A stretch of 64,000 nt of DNA from Mikania micrantha (Eukaryota > Streptophyta > Magnoliopsida > Asterales > Asteraceae): the NCBI GenBank assembly GCA_009363875.1, contig CM018680.1, forward strand, positions 69,889,139 through 69,953,138, in the 5' to 3' direction. This document shows positions 44,374 to 57,021 of this stretch, piece by piece (position 1 is the stretch's first letter; the number at the start of each line of letters is the position of its first letter). The notes beneath the pieces were generated by a model. It worked only from the letters and a program-made list of their open reading frames with translations, had not been told where the DNA came from and searched no databases. Made by a program: the position numbers and the translations under genes.

Positions 44374-46384
44374 AAGAAATATTCTATGCCACCACCTGGA
44401 AAGGGTCTTAAATGAATGTTCAACTATTCTGATCTTTTTGACTCTTTCAACATGCCTCCCATGTATACTGATGAAGATGTTGCTGTTCAGATGATGTATG
44501 ATGCACAAAATGCCCTTAATGAAGCAGTGCAACCTTCTTTAGTTCAAGGTTCAGTGCAGGCACATGATGACAGTTCAGACTCAAATGATAATCACTTTCA
44601 TCCCGATGTTCCAGAACCAGATGATGATAATATTGTACATGCTCTTGAGGATCTCAATCTAAACAATCTTGATCCACAGGTTGTGGTTCCTGCTCACCCT
44701 ATTAGCAGAATAATCATAATTCATCCTCAAGACAATATTATTTGAAATCCGACTGATGGAGAAAAGAACAGAAATCAGTTATCTTCAGGTGGTCTTACTG
44801 ACATACTTGACTTTGCAGATGTAAACTTTTGTGCCCATTCTTGCTTTATCTCCCAAGTTGAACCCAGAACCATTACTGAAGCCTGGAAAGAAGAATCTTG
44901 GTTAGATGCTATGCAAGAAGAGTTGTTGAAATTTAAGAAGCTTGGAGTTTGGCAACTTGTTGATAGACACAAGGGTGCAAAAGTCATTGGCACAAGATGG
45001 GTTTTACACTGCAAACAAGATGATCATGGCATTGTGGTACGAAACAAAGCACGTATGGTGGTGCAAGGTTATAGACATATTGAAGGGATTGACTACAATG
45101 AAGTATTTGCACCGGTTTCTCGTCTTGAAGCAATCAGAATTTTTATGGCTTATGCATCCTACGAAAAGTTCAAAGTCTATCAGATGGATGTTAAGAGTGC
45201 ATTTCTTCATGGTGTGATTAATGAAGTTGTGTATGCCAATCAACCTCCCGGGTTTGAAGATCCATTACATCGTGACCAAGTCTACATCCAAACAAGGCCT
45301 TATATGGATTGCATCAAGCTCCGCGAGCGTGGTATGAGACACTTTCTACTCACCTTCTAAACAACGGGTTCAGAAGAGGTGTCATTGACTGTACTTTGTT
45401 CATTAGAGAGATGGATGGGAATTTGCTCTTGGTGCAAGTATATGTGGACGATATCATCTTTGGATCCACAAATGATGTTCTGTGCAAAGATTTTGAGAAA
45501 GTCATGAAAGACAAGTTCGAGATGAGTTCCATGGGAGAGATGAAATTTTTTCTGGGATTACAGGTGGATGAGTCTGAGGCAGGGATTTTTATTCATCAGA
45601 CCAAATATGTTGGTGACATTCTGAGCCGGTTCAGTATGTTGGATACAAAACCTGCTGGTACCCCACTGGCGGTTAATCACGGATTACTCCCAACGAAAAG
45701 GGGGAGTTAATTGATGCCACTCCGTATCGAGGGATGATCGAATCACTTATGTATCTCACAGCTTCTCGTCCAGACATCGCATTTGCTACTTGCATGTGTG
45801 CTCGTTATCAGTCAAAGCCAAGAGTTTCTCATCTTATTGATGTAAAGAGGATTTTGCGTTATCTAAAGGGTACTCCGGATATAGGCTTATGGTACCCTAA
45901 TGATGATAACATTGACCTGACTGCTTACAGTGACTCAGACTATGGTGGATGCAAAATAGACTTCAAGTCAACATCTGCGAGGTGTCAGTTCTTCGGGAAA
46001 CGCCTAATTACCTGGTAGTGCAAGAAGCAGACGTCGGTGTCTACTTCCACATGTGAAGCAGAATACATTGTTGCTTCTAGTTGTTGCTCTCAAATCATCT
46101 GGATTCAGCAGCAACTGAGGGACTATGGGTTACAGTTTTCTAACACTCCTTTATTTGTTGATAATACTGTTGCTATTGTTATCACTAAAAATCCTGTCCA
46201 GCACTCAAAAACAAAACACATCGAATTTAAATATCACTTCATACGTGATTTTTTTGAAAAGAAATTAATCGATGTTGTTAAAATTCGCACCGATAACCAG
46301 AAAGCTGATCTTTACACTAAAGTGTTTGACAATCCCAGATTTCTATATCTGTTATCAGCTAATGGTGATTTTCAAAAAAAATGA
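44374..46384 (+). pseudogene. pol: SIRE reverse transcriptase and RNase H fragment
   Basis: An acidic linker (44416-44745) is followed by RT: EAWKEESWLDAM, WVLHCK, KARMVVQGY, MDVKSAFLHG and VYVDDII (catalytic YVDD region). RNase H follows: YSDSDYGGC, STCEAEY, DNTVAI, KHIEFKYH. Breaks are a stop at 44743, frame changes near 45285-45300 and 45700-45730, and TAG at 46016 (Trp-Gln site). The end is at 46384. Confidence 0.9.
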
Positions 46385-46849
46385 AGTCATTCTTTCATCT
46401 GAATCAAACAAATGATCATTGTTTTGTTAGTTAGTTTCTTTTGTTTTATTTCTACTTATTAGTACTTCTGTTGTTTTTCTTTCACTTATTCAAAAACTCA
46501 AAAAAAATTTTTTTTATTTTTAGGTTTTTAGGGGGAGAAAAAGTAGTTTAATTGAAAAACCAAAAACATTTGAACCAAAAACATTTGAAAAATTGTAAAA
46601 ATGAGAAAGTCTTGTTTAAGAAAGTGATGTGTTAACTAGTCATGTCTTAAATGCAAAATTGAATGCTTAAATTGAAAGCACATGGGTTTTATGATTTTAT
46701 GCACTGATAGGCCGACTTTACAAAGTTTATAGACTATTGGTGATTGCTTAGAATGTCTGAATTGTGGGATCCAGTTTAGAAAACTTTGTATACCATCCCA
46801 TTGCAAATAAACGATCTTATCATAGATCCATTGTGGTCGTTTGGGATGC
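46385..46849 (+). other. SIRE noncoding spacer after pol
   Basis: Contains T-runs, then TTTTTAGGGGGAGAAAAAG at about 46523, a PPT-like purine stretch common after SIRE pol. No gene is seen. It ends where a CACTA-like terminus begins. Confidence 0.5.
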
Positions 46850-47230
46850 CACTACTACAAAACTGGGTATTTGCGACAAAATTTGCGACCGAAAAAAATG
46901 GGTTTGCAACCAAAAGAAAATTGTCGTAAATTTAGCGACCAGCCTGAAAACTATCGCAAACTCGTCGCAAAATTTGCGACCATTAATTTTTGGTTGCAAA
47001 AAAGTCTCAAAAGTAAAAAATAAAAAATTACAAATAAATCAAAATAATTTCAGTGGTAAAACGGTCGCAAAAGTTTCATCGCAAACTCGTCGTAAATTTC
47101 ACGTCGCAAAACAGTCGTAGAATTCTTGAAATCTATGTTATGGTAGCAAAACAGTCGGAAAATTATATTCGGAAAATGGTCGCAAAATGTTGGTCGTAAA
47201 ATAGTTGCAAAAATACCAAACTTATATTAG
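46850..47230. mobile_element. CACTA-like transposon terminal region
   Basis: Begins CACTACTACAAAACTGGG at 46850, a typical CACTA terminus, with TGC as the possible 3-bp TSD. About 15 TTTGCGAC / GTCGCAAA variants follow as subterminal repeats. No matching right end was found, so its extent beyond 47230 is unknown. An open frame across the array is a repeat artefact. Confidence 0.6.
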
Positions 47231-48396
47231 AAAATGTATAAGTCTCTATCCATAATGTACAATGAATATTGCAGCTTATGAAACACGCTAGCTGATAATC
47301 ACATAGACAAAACCCTAAAAACTCATTTCAAAATTTTCACTTTCTCCTCCATCTCTCTCAGATTCAGATTCATATAAAACAATCAAGCCACTCATCGCCA
47401 TCATCTTCAAAGCCACCATATCAAAGCCGATGACGATGAAGGTTAATTTATTCTAATATCTATAAATTTGAGCGCATAGTTTATCATTTCATCAATGAGT
47501 TTGTAATTTGTTTGGCGTTGTATAATTTGCAGGAATCATGCTCGACTTCGTCAATTAGGTATGAAATAGTATTATGTGATTTTGAAAGGTTAACATCATT
47601 TTCTATAATCTGTTGAGGAACTTTACGATCTTCGATGCAAATAGAAGAAAATAAGATGTGAAATCTTCGATGTAATTGATCCTGTGTATTTGTATTTATA
47701 TGCATATAATTCATGAATAACAAATCGGTTTTTTGAAATTTCCAACGGATCTTCGTCGTTTTATTGTATTTTTAAATTCAACGAGAGGCTGCCAAAGATT
47801 GTGTAATTCATATGAATTGGTGTGGTTCCTCTACGCCTAGTAAAGGGATAAACAGTTTAAAATAATAATAATAATAATAATAATACAAAAAGAAAATAAA
47901 TTGGAACCTTCTAGAACTTACGATGTTAGGTATTAAGTTACGCAGAGATGAGTTATAAACTGATTTTGACCTACATTGGTTGACTATAATGGGTAACTCA
48001 GTCAGAAAATATGGGTGATCATTGATTGGTTTATAAATGAAGTATTGTCAGGTTTAAAATGGACAGGTATATAAGTAATTGCATCGAAAGTCAAATGTGT
48101 CATAAGTATAACATTTATGAACGCTGTTTTTGATGTAACCTGGTGCATATGTCATTTTCTCTTGAAAAGACTACTCACAAAAACATGTGTGTTTTAGCTT
48201 TAGTTGTACAGTTGTTTTCTTAATCAGAAAAATACAAAAAGATTTTTAATTTTTAATTTGTTTTAAATGATCATTTTTCGATTCAGATATTCAATATTGT
48301 CTCAAAATTGTCACCTTATGAGACAACATTGTCATAATTAAGGTTTGTGGTCTTTGAGTGCTCATTTTGAAAATTGTTTAAATTGAATCTTTAATA
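47231..48396. other. Noncoding DNA, possible captured exon fragments
   Basis: There is a 5'-UTR-like CT-rich stretch at 47330-47440 ending GATGAAG|GTTAATTT, and a short piece after TAATTTGCAG at 47532. An (AAT)n microsatellite lies at 47860-47884. No long ORF. It may be cargo of the CACTA-like element. Confidence 0.3.
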
Positions 48397-49190
48397 GCTC
48401 TCTCGCACGAATGACTCATGTTGGTTGATCATTCGCACGAATCAGTTACACGAACGAATGATCAGTTCGTTCGTGTATCACTGACGAAGAGGATATGCGA
48501 AATAACATCTTATTCGCATGAAATTCATGGGCGAACGAATCCATCATACGAATGGGACTCCGGCACGAATGAGGTTTATATTTAAACTCTCTCGTTCGTT
48601 CGTAGCCTCGTTCGTCCCCATTTTCGGCTCGTTAACTATGTGTTTCGCCCACTCGCCCCTTCAAAGCAATTCTCTACATTAACACCAGATTTCATCGGAA
48701 AAACTAAATCATTCTGATTGAAAAAGTTTCCTCACTATTTCAGGTACAAATCGAGCAAAATCATACCCTCTGTGTGCTGTTTTGGATAGAGATTGACCGA
48801 AAATTTTAGGGTTTTAGGTTTCGAACCGATGAATGTCGAATAGATCCTTTAATCATACTCAAATCAATCCAAAACTGATTAAGAAAGTTTCGTCAGTTGT
48901 GTCTGATGCCAATGTGACCATTTTCATGCCCTGATCATTGATCTTACGAAGTTAGGGTATTAGGGCTTATGATCAGATGAACGAACAGTTCGTTCGTGCG
49001 AAGCTCAACACGAAGTATTCAATTCGTTTGAGAGGTCTAACGAATGAACATGACATATGAAATAAACTTGTTCGCATGACTCATTCGTGTGTTATGTCAA
49101 TTTGTGTGACCACTAGATTCGCCTCATCATTCGTTCGTACCTAATTAGTATAATGACAGGCCCATTCGGACGAATGAAGTCATTCGGTCA
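48397..49190 (+). repeat. CGAATGA/GTTCGT motif array upstream of the SIRE third ORF
   Basis: Around 30 CGAAT, ATTCG, CGAAC or GTTCG motifs occur in 800 bp. They include the inverted repeat ACGAACGAA-N7-TTCGTTCGT near 48450 and another near 48980. Spacing is irregular and nothing is coded. Confidence 0.6.
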
Positions 49191-49227
49191 TAAATTTAAT
49201 TTTTTTTAATTTGTCATCTTAAACTAA

Positions 49228-49250
49228 ATTGCCTATTTTCTTTTTGCAGA
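49228..49250 (+). promoter_or_regulatory. Splice-acceptor-like site before the SIRE third ORF
   Basis: CCTATTTTCTTTTTGCAG|A lies directly before the ATG at 49251: a pyrimidine tract plus CAG. It suggests the third ORF was expressed from a spliced transcript. Inferred only. Confidence 0.5.
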
Positions 49251-52200
49251 ATGACTGATTTAAGAGCTTATCCAGAGAACAATATTTGTGCCTTCTTGGA
49301 CCTGTCATCACCAAATGCAAAACACTTCACAGAGATCATTTTATTTCTTAGACGATCTCGTATCTTCACTGCTATTTTGACTGTACATGTTCCATATCTG
49401 TCACATCAGAGAGAGTTCTGGTCTTCAGCGGACATTGACTGCACTGTAGAGCCTACTGTTATTAGAGGCAGTATTGGAGGAAGGGAGGTAGTGATTTCTG
49501 CTAAGCACATCAGGAGAGTGTGTGGTTTTCAATACATGGATGATCATCCTGTCATTTTGGACAGATATCTTGTACAGGGCTACTTCTTGAGGTGCAAGTA
49601 TGTTAGTGTTCTTGGAGTGGGAGTCCTAAATAAAGCCTATCCCAGTCTACCGTTTAAGTACCTTTGCCATGTTCTTATTCACTGTTTGGAATCTAGGCAT
49701 GGTGGTTTTGATGAATTGAGAGAGACACTGCAATCATCTTTTGTTTCCTTGATCCTGAACATTCCATTTGACTTCTCAGAGATGATGTTCACTCACAAGA
49801 AGGAGAATGTGAACATGAAGGGGGGACAAGAAGTATCTGATGTACCCTAGATTTATTCATATAATTATAGATGCCTAGATACCTGATCTTCCAAAGATCA
49901 TTGCTGACATGATCCGGTTAGAGCACATGACAGACACTACGCTCAACCGTGTCTTATCTTACAGGCAGAAGGAGGGCAAGCAACCAGCTCGTCATTTGTT
50001 TGGTCACCTCATCAATCCTGGTTACATAGCACCTTTGAGAAGAAAATGGAGGCATGATGATTCAGATTCTGATTTAGAAGACATTGTTGTGCCTGGTGGT
50101 GAGGGTGATGATGATGGTGATGATGGTACTGGTGGATGGTGCTGGTAATGATGGTACTGGTGATGGGATTACTATGAGTGCTGGTGTTAGTGTTGGTGAG
50201 CATGTTGATGAGGCTGGCGCTGCTCATCATGACATTGGTGTTTTTGCTATTTCTGTGGCCGCCATCTCTACTCCATTGGAGGCTGGTGCCACCACATCTA
50301 CAAATGAGGAAGAGGATTCGCTAGGATCTGATCAAAAAAATGATGATGATGGAGATGAAGAAGACTTTGACAATTCAGACTCTGAGAAGACAGATGATGA
50401 GTTTGAAAATGTTATGGTAAGATCACGGCTTGTGAAGAGAAGAAAGAGGCCAAGAGAGCAGAGACAAAGTAGGGAAGATATTGAGGATCCCTTATTTGTT
50501 CCTGAGGTTAACGTTCCTCCTCCTCATACTTCCTCTGCTACTGTTGTTTCCACTGTTCAACCTTCGTCACCACCAGCAGCCAAGAGAAGAAGAACCAAGT
50601 TTGTTCTGCAGAGACGGACAGAATCTGCTTCTGTTGCAGTATCCACTAGTATACATGCTGCAACAGTTACAACTCCATCACTGTCCAGGTCTAGGGTTGT
50701 TCCTACACGTACTACCTCTATCCCTCAGACCTCTTCTGCTGCAGCCACAACAGTATTTACTGTTGCTGCCTCTGGTCCCTCCACCACTCGTGCAGATCCC
50801 TATTTACCAACTGTTTCAGTTGATGAACAGCTTAGCACAATGAACAGTCTGGTTCTTCGATTGATGGAGAGGAACCATCATCACGATCAGACCATCTCTT
50901 AGCTGACACAAAGAGTTAATGAGCAAGACGTTATACTTTTACTGGCTGCTGATCAAAGAGAAAACTTGAGGGCTCGTAATGCTGATCTTGAAGATCGATT
51001 ACTCAAGTTGGTGGAAGAGCAAAATCAGCTTGTCTTGAAAACAGACAATTACAGCAAGCGGATCCTCATCCTGGAGGCTAGCAACTTGCGTCTCTCTGAG
51101 CAGGTTAAGAGCTTAAGGGACTCCACTCCCAGGATTGAGGCATCCAAACCCTCTTCCAATGATTCAGAAAAAGAGGACAAAGAAGACAAAGATGACGAAG
51201 AAGATGATGAAGAGTCTGATGAGGAGAAGGTTGATTACGATAGTACTGATGATAAGGATGGTTTAGATGGCGATGATAGAGCGGGGAGTGCCTCTGCCAG
51301 TTCCTCAAGTTCAACAGAGAAGCCCCCACTGAAGGAGATTAGAACAAAGACACATCATGATAAAGCTCCCAAGCCATCTCAGGATCAAGCTGAAGAACCC
51401 AAAGCCATTGAGGAAGTGAAAGTTGTGCCTGTGAGATGCATTCTTGATGACACGTTGACCATGATACTGGACGCTCAAGGCATTATACAGCACTTAGTGA
51501 GCTATGATAAAGAAGAGGGGGAGATCATTCGTTGTCTTTCCAAAGAACAGATTGCGGAGTTGTTCAGGTTAAATCTTGATAAGGTTGTTGTTGATGTTTC
51601 CTCAATCCCTGCTTCTGGTCTCCCCACTCCAGGAACTTTTGACGACATTGATGAGGTTATCTTGGAGGACCTTGACAATGAGGAAACCATCAAGTACACT
51701 TCTGCGAAGGAAGAACTTCCTACATTTACTGATCTCTTCCGTCAACATGTAGAAGAAGATATAAAGTGTACTATAGATGAGAAAGAAGGAGGAAAGGAAG
51801 CCTCTACAGAAGCCATTCAGAATAGAAAGATGAGTGGTCTGCATACTGGCATACACTCAAGAAAGACAATATTCCTCCAACCCTAGTGCAATACAAAAAA
51901 GTCTACAAAACCAAAGGATACAGATCCGGCGATTGCATTCTGACCTGGGCATCCTTCAAAAATCTGGGGTGCTATGGCGTGAAGAGAGAGAGAGAGGGGA
52001 ATTCAGTACTTCAAATTCCCGCATGACTTCAAGACGCTGCCTGGATTCGAAGTTAATTAGCTCGCACGTATGAACATGTTGTATTGTGAAGATTCTGGTA
52101 TGTCTTCTTGGTTTGCCAGGAAAATCAAGTTTTAATACAACAAAGATCGGTGAACTTCCAGCCTCAACAGCCACAAAGGTTTTATCCACCAGAGATTGAC

Positions 52201-52500
52201 TCTCAGACAAGAAAACATAGAGTCATCCTGAAGTGGCTACCTCCAAAAGTTATGAAGATCATTCCTCTTCCAAAGATGCATCAAAACTTTGGAAGTTGCT
52301 TTAAACGGTGGTACTATGATGGTAGAACTTCTGATGCTGTGATTGTTCTGTGCCAGGAAGGCAAGTGGGATACCATTCGAGTTTTTGATCCTATGTGGCT
52401 GACAAATCTATCTGAGGAAGATGTTAAGATCCTCTATAGATGTCAGATCTTCTTTGATGTTGGTGTACATGAGAGTTATCCGGCTCTGTTTTGGTTTTGA
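49251..52500 (+). pseudogene. SIRE third ORF (env-like position), broken
   Basis: Pieces: an N-terminal conserved domain 49251-49850 (NNICAFLDL..FKYLCHVLIHCLESRHGGFDEL); an acidic and Ser/Thr/Pro-rich middle with an NLS-like KRRKRPREQR (50084-50899); a coiled coil (50903-51120); an acidic stretch; and a C-terminal domain 52108-52498 (RFYPPEID..NFGSCFKRWYYDG..AVIVLCQEGKWDTIRVFDP). Breaks are a frameshift in a G-run near 49821, TAG at 49876, a frameshift near 50130, TAG at 50900, a frameshift near 51860 and a stop near 52024. It resembles the extra ORF that follows pol in Asteraceae SIRE elements. I see no signal peptide or membrane segment, so an envelope role is not supported. Function unknown. 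Confidence 0.7.
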
Positions 52501-52578
52501 TATTCATGCTGGCGCTGACTAGAAAGTTTTATCACAGAAGTTTTTGAAGATCGATAAAGTTAACGTGAAGAACTAGGT

Positions 52579-52591
52579 CCAAGGGGGAGTA
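52579..52591 (+). promoter_or_regulatory. SIRE polypurine tract
   Basis: CCAAGGGGGAGTA directly precedes the presumed LTR start TGTAGATGC at 52592. Confidence 0.7.
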
Positions 52592-52715
52592 TGTAGATGC
52601 ATGTTTTGTCCTTAGTTATGTTATTGAATACTGTGTTTGTATGTATTGTTTGACTATGAATGTTTTACAAGTTTTATCTAGTAGTATTGACTTTGAATAC
52701 ATATGTCTAACATGG
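52592..52715 (+). repeat. SIRE 3' LTR, first 124 bp
   Basis: It starts TGTAGATGCATG after the PPT and is cut by LTR U at 52716, with CATGG as the left half of the likely duplication. No second copy is in the window to confirm it. Confidence 0.55.
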
Positions 52716-55076
52716 TGTGACACCCGTCAACTTTCAGGTTTGACTTGCGTAACATCGTTAACATATTCAAAGTTGATTATTATTGATTAAATTTATTTAA
52801 TTCTATCAACGTATATTCCTTCCAAAATGTTTAGTTTTGCATTGTTAATTTCACTCGAATTACTTAAAATAAACATTAGAGACAACTCGGTTAACAAATA
52901 TAATCACTAGGCTTAAGTTAGCATGATATAATAATTCATAACTACAAATTTGAGTTAACATAGAAAAACCGCAAATTGTTAATTTTTTCGGTTAATTTTC
53001 AGACAACAGAAGATATCTGTGTTTTAGCCGGATAATACAGACACAATACGCCAAAGATCAATTGATATTATTATTAGTCACCAAAATGTAATTATTTTAG
53101 TAAGATTCATTATTTTAATAATTATTGAAAACTTATTGCATAGAAATAATACCAAATTTATACCCAATATAAGATTTAATCACCATAATACTCACTTTAT
53201 ACTAGTTTTAACCTACACATTTTAATAATTTGACAAGTATGAGACACTTGTCAACATGAAATCTTGTGAAATCCCATAAAATATATTATACATGATTACT
53301 TAGATCTTGAAACCTCTATATAATCAACATATTTTACACCATTTCACACTCAAAATATTGCTCTCCTCTCTCCATTTTCGTTCATCACCTTCCCACCATC
53401 TCTCCACCTTCATGTTTCATCATTTCCCTCATCATTCATAAAGAACTTGAAGGTTCTTTGTGAACTACTTCAATTTGTGGAAGTTTTGATGCTAGAACCA
53501 AGTTAAAAAGAAGTTCGAGAAGAGATTCAAGCTTTTTCTATCTCAAGATTCTTATTATTATTCATCATCTTCAGCTCCATTAAGGGTATAAAGTCTCAAA
53601 ACCTTGTTTCACATAATATATACTTTAATATACACATAAAATTACATTTCTGAAATCTGGCAGAAATTTATCGCGATTTCAACAAGTCATAAAATAATCA
53701 TAAAAGCTTCAAACTTAACAAACTCAAGATCCACGACTAATTTCAGTGTCTTAGATTTTCAAGGACTACTTATTCACCTTCTAACTCGACCAAATGATGT
53801 CCCAAACTGCCTTCACAAGATTAGTGCGCAGAATTGTACCCCCTAACTTGTGTTGCTGTTTTGAACTACTTAAGATTCGAATCATGAAAACATTTCAAAA
53901 CAAAAATTGTTCATAACATCTTAAAATAATAGACTAGAAAGTTTCATAATTTAACTCAAACGTTTGCTATATTAAAAGTATAGCTAAACTTACTTGACAG
54001 AATCTGTCAAAGCAGGAACATCAATGACTTACATTTGTGTGACTGTTTTGACCCCTTTGCAAGCCAAATCTTGAAATGTTTTCTAAATAAAAGTTGTTTA
54101 TAATATATTGAATTATATATATGTAAATTTTCAGAATTTAAATCTAACTTTTACTATTTTTAAGACCCCATTGAACTCATGGGACAGAAACTGATATGAA
54201 ACAGGAATCCTCAAAAGTTACTCTATTTAACAAATGTCTATTGCAAAAGTATGTATATGAATTTCATGTTTATTTATATATTATACATATGATTTTAAAC
54301 TATATTTAGATGAAATTTATAATGATAATTGTTTAAATTTGATGAATAAAAAAAATGGTTATTTACAAAAATACGTCATCAATACCGAAATTTCTTAAAA
54401 ACTCGACACTTGGTATTTTAAAGGAATTATAACAAATATTTCAAAATAAGTTAATACACGATTATTTTTAAAAGAAAACCAACATTTAAAATACCCAAAG
54501 ACGCAAACCTAAAAACATAATAACACGAACTATACTAAGTAGCAAACTCAAAGAAATATATGATGTTGTAGGAGCCCAGTAAATCTCCGTACAAGACAGC
54601 ATCTAGCAAGTCATTCATCAATAATACAAGTGAGATTCATAGCCCCTTTTACTTTTTATTTCTAAACCATCGGGGTGAAACATGTATTCATCATTTTCAT
54701 TTACAATTCTATTATTCATCTTAATTTTACTTATGCACATTTATTAATGAAATACTTGATGTCAACTTTAACATGCGATCATTAACTTGAACATGCAAGC
54801 CAAACGGTAGTACTATATGGCCATAGGATGGAAACCGCTCAACATTCAACATAAGGGCAAACTGCGGGTTTGTGCCTCAACATATCAACATATTCAACAT
54901 ATAGGCTTGATTGCATGATCATGTATTTGTATTATTAATGTGCTTATGTGAATATGCTGAATTGGAATTGTACAACATATGCTACCTCAACGTTTTCTTT
55001 TAAATTATAAAACCTATGTTTCTCACCAACTACTTTGTTAGTTGACATTTTATCACTACATGTTTCAGGTGAAGTT
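52716..55076 (+). repeat. LTR U (host of E4)
   Basis: Starts TGTGACACCCGTC. TATATAA at 53317 is followed by a CTCTCCTCTCTCC leader. Donor-like ACAA|GTGAGATTCATAG at 54630 and acceptor CTCACCAACT...GTTGAC...ATGTTTCAG at 55068 (439 nt). It is cut by E4 at 55077, with its right end beyond the window. No gene is seen in these 2.4 kb. Confidence 0.65.
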
Positions 55077-56995
55077 TGTGACAACTGTGTACGAAGAATT
55101 ACGTCATCAAAGAAATGAGCACATATGGTCGTGTTTAAAATCCACGCTGAGTTGACAATCGAAATTAATATGGGATGATAGTACGCGAAAAATGATGAAC
55201 GTGGGCGAAAACCGTGCGCGAAACAGAGTTACGAAATGTCCGGAATCGCAAAACGAAGTTTCTGTCGAAAAATGGGCGAAATTGCCCTGGGGCGGTACGC
55301 CCCAGGTCAAGCAACAACCTAGGCGATGCGCGCGGGTCACTACCAAAAATATCTGGGTTCCCTTGTCCGCGCGGTATGCCCTAGATCGGCGTTTCTATTG
55401 GGGCGATACGCCTGGGGTGGATTTGATCGGAAACTTGGTTAAAAAGTCAGATTTCATCATTCATCATCATCTCATCCTTATCATCGACGACACCGCCACC
55501 TTGCACGAAAATTTCATCATCCAACCCATCAAATCTCTGTTTCGAAGCCTCTGGAACGCTTAGATAGCATCCGGGAACGTTTATACGACTCCAGATCATC
55601 TTTCCATCCGCTGGAATCCGTCAGAATAGGTAATGGTTCATTTTAACTTTCTAGTTTGATATTGATTGATTAGATCTTGTTTTTGAACGTAATGACATAG
55701 TTAGGATCGTTGATTATTGCCTAGATGATGGCTAGGATTAATTGTAAACAAAGAACACGATGTTTTAACGGTTAAATCCTTGTTTTGATCCGTTGTAATG
55801 CCCGGTTTACATGAAATCATACCCATGATTATAATGGTTTAAACCATTTGATTATAACAATGTAGGTGATTAGTTGGATTAATCCTTGAAATGCAAGGTT
55901 AAATCCAAGTGTTTCAAACTAAAAACAATCATTAACATACTCATTGGAACGATTATCTGATGTTTATGATAACAGTCAGATTTGTATGTTAAACCTGGTT
56001 ATTACACCTATTCTGATGCTACATTGTGATATTTCATGATTTTTGGGTAATCAATAACAAGGATTGATCATTCCTAAGCCATTAAATTATCTAGAAACTG
56101 TTACAGTATCATAATCAACAACATTAACTATTTGGTTAATCCGAGATTATTCTGATTAATCAAGAGTGTCATCAACCTTGTATTGGGAATCTAATGCAAT
56201 GTAGGTTCCTACATTATCATACATTGTATGATATGATAACAAATTAATCAATTAAATACTTAATATCAGTTTGATGACTTTCAAAGGAATGTCTTTGACA
56301 TTGAACGTTCAGAAAGATCTAATCAGTAAGTTAAAACCTGAATAATTCATTAAACATAAATAAATGCAGAATCACCCTTTATTATCAGTTGGGAGATATT
56401 CTGCTACCTCTATATTATCAGGTGAGTTTCGTACAACCCCTTTTCTTTTTAATCTTTTATAAACATCGGGGAAGAGCTGTAAAACCTTTTGGAACTATAT
56501 GATATGTATCACTGTTATCTGCGTGATTTCATGTGATTGTTGAGAACTTGTGGATTTCATGGGATTTTGCCTGTAGAACAGAACTTTATCACAGTATCAA
56601 AAGTCCTCATTCCTGAACTGTATCTATTGAACCCATGTGGGGCCGAATAGAAAACATTGATAGTACTATTGGCTGACATCCCAATAGGCTCGTATAGTGA
56701 CACAGAGAGCACCGGACATAAATAACGAACAACACTTGTTTTGAATCAAGCCAGAATAATCAGGTGGTACGAATTCCAGTTATGAGTGGCCAGCATAACT
56801 GAAATTTGCAACACGTGTGCGTTCTAGTTTAATTTAATTCAAGCAGAACATTAATAACTATAAGGACGAATAGTTGTTCTGAGATAGGAAGAAGCATCAT
56901 ATCATGTTCATATTAAATATTGTTATTTAATATTTACGTCATGATACTGATTAGAAATTTTGATTGTACAGCTATGGCCGACCAAGGAGAATGAT
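55077..56995 (+). repeat. E4 5' LTR and leader; right boundary uncertain
   Basis: No clean LTR end or PBS could be found. A PBS-like TATTTATCAGAGAT at 56996 suggests an end near 56995, giving about 1.9 kb. It includes a GC-rich transcript-leader-like part (55190-55440) with a perfect 9-bp hairpin at 55286-55306, a possible first donor AATAG|GTAATGG near 55628, and the shared donor ATCAG|GTGAGTTTC at 56422. No gene is seen. Confidence 0.5.
55286..55306 (+). other. 9-bp GC-rich hairpin in E4 leader
   Basis: CCTGGGGCG-GTA-CGCCCCAGG is a perfect stem with a 3-nt loop. Related GCGGTATGCCCTAG and GGCGATACGCCTGGG lie within the next 110 bp. Confidence 0.75.
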
Positions 56996-57021
56996 ATATT
57001 TATCAGAGATTTCCTCACGTT

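Larger units (their letters stand above)
26983..52715 (+). mobile_element. SIRE-type Ty1/copia element, decayed and interrupted
   Basis: It is reconstructed from separate pieces: pre-integrase (26983-27246), integrase (43475-44370), RT and RNase H (44374-46384), third ORF (49251-52500), PPT and start of 3' LTR (52592-52715). E3 separates the first two pieces and its removal restores continuity at ACATC. The upstream gag lies left of the CACTA end and is not in the window. The VYVDDIIFGSTN and CEAEY motifs and the third ORF indicate the SIRE lineage. Many stops and frameshifts show it is dead and the oldest layer here. Confidence 0.85.

Noticed and set aside
46764..47120. Lys-rich 118-codon frame
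   Set aside because: It crosses from copia spacer into CACTA subterminal repeats; repeat artefact.
49251..52500. A true envelope gene
   Set aside because: I see no signal peptide, membrane helix or cleavage site; only the position after pol resembles env.
55192..55563. 123-codon frame in the E4 leader as a gene
   Set aside because: Lies in the GC-rich leader of an LTR, with no recognisable domain or conservation evidence.
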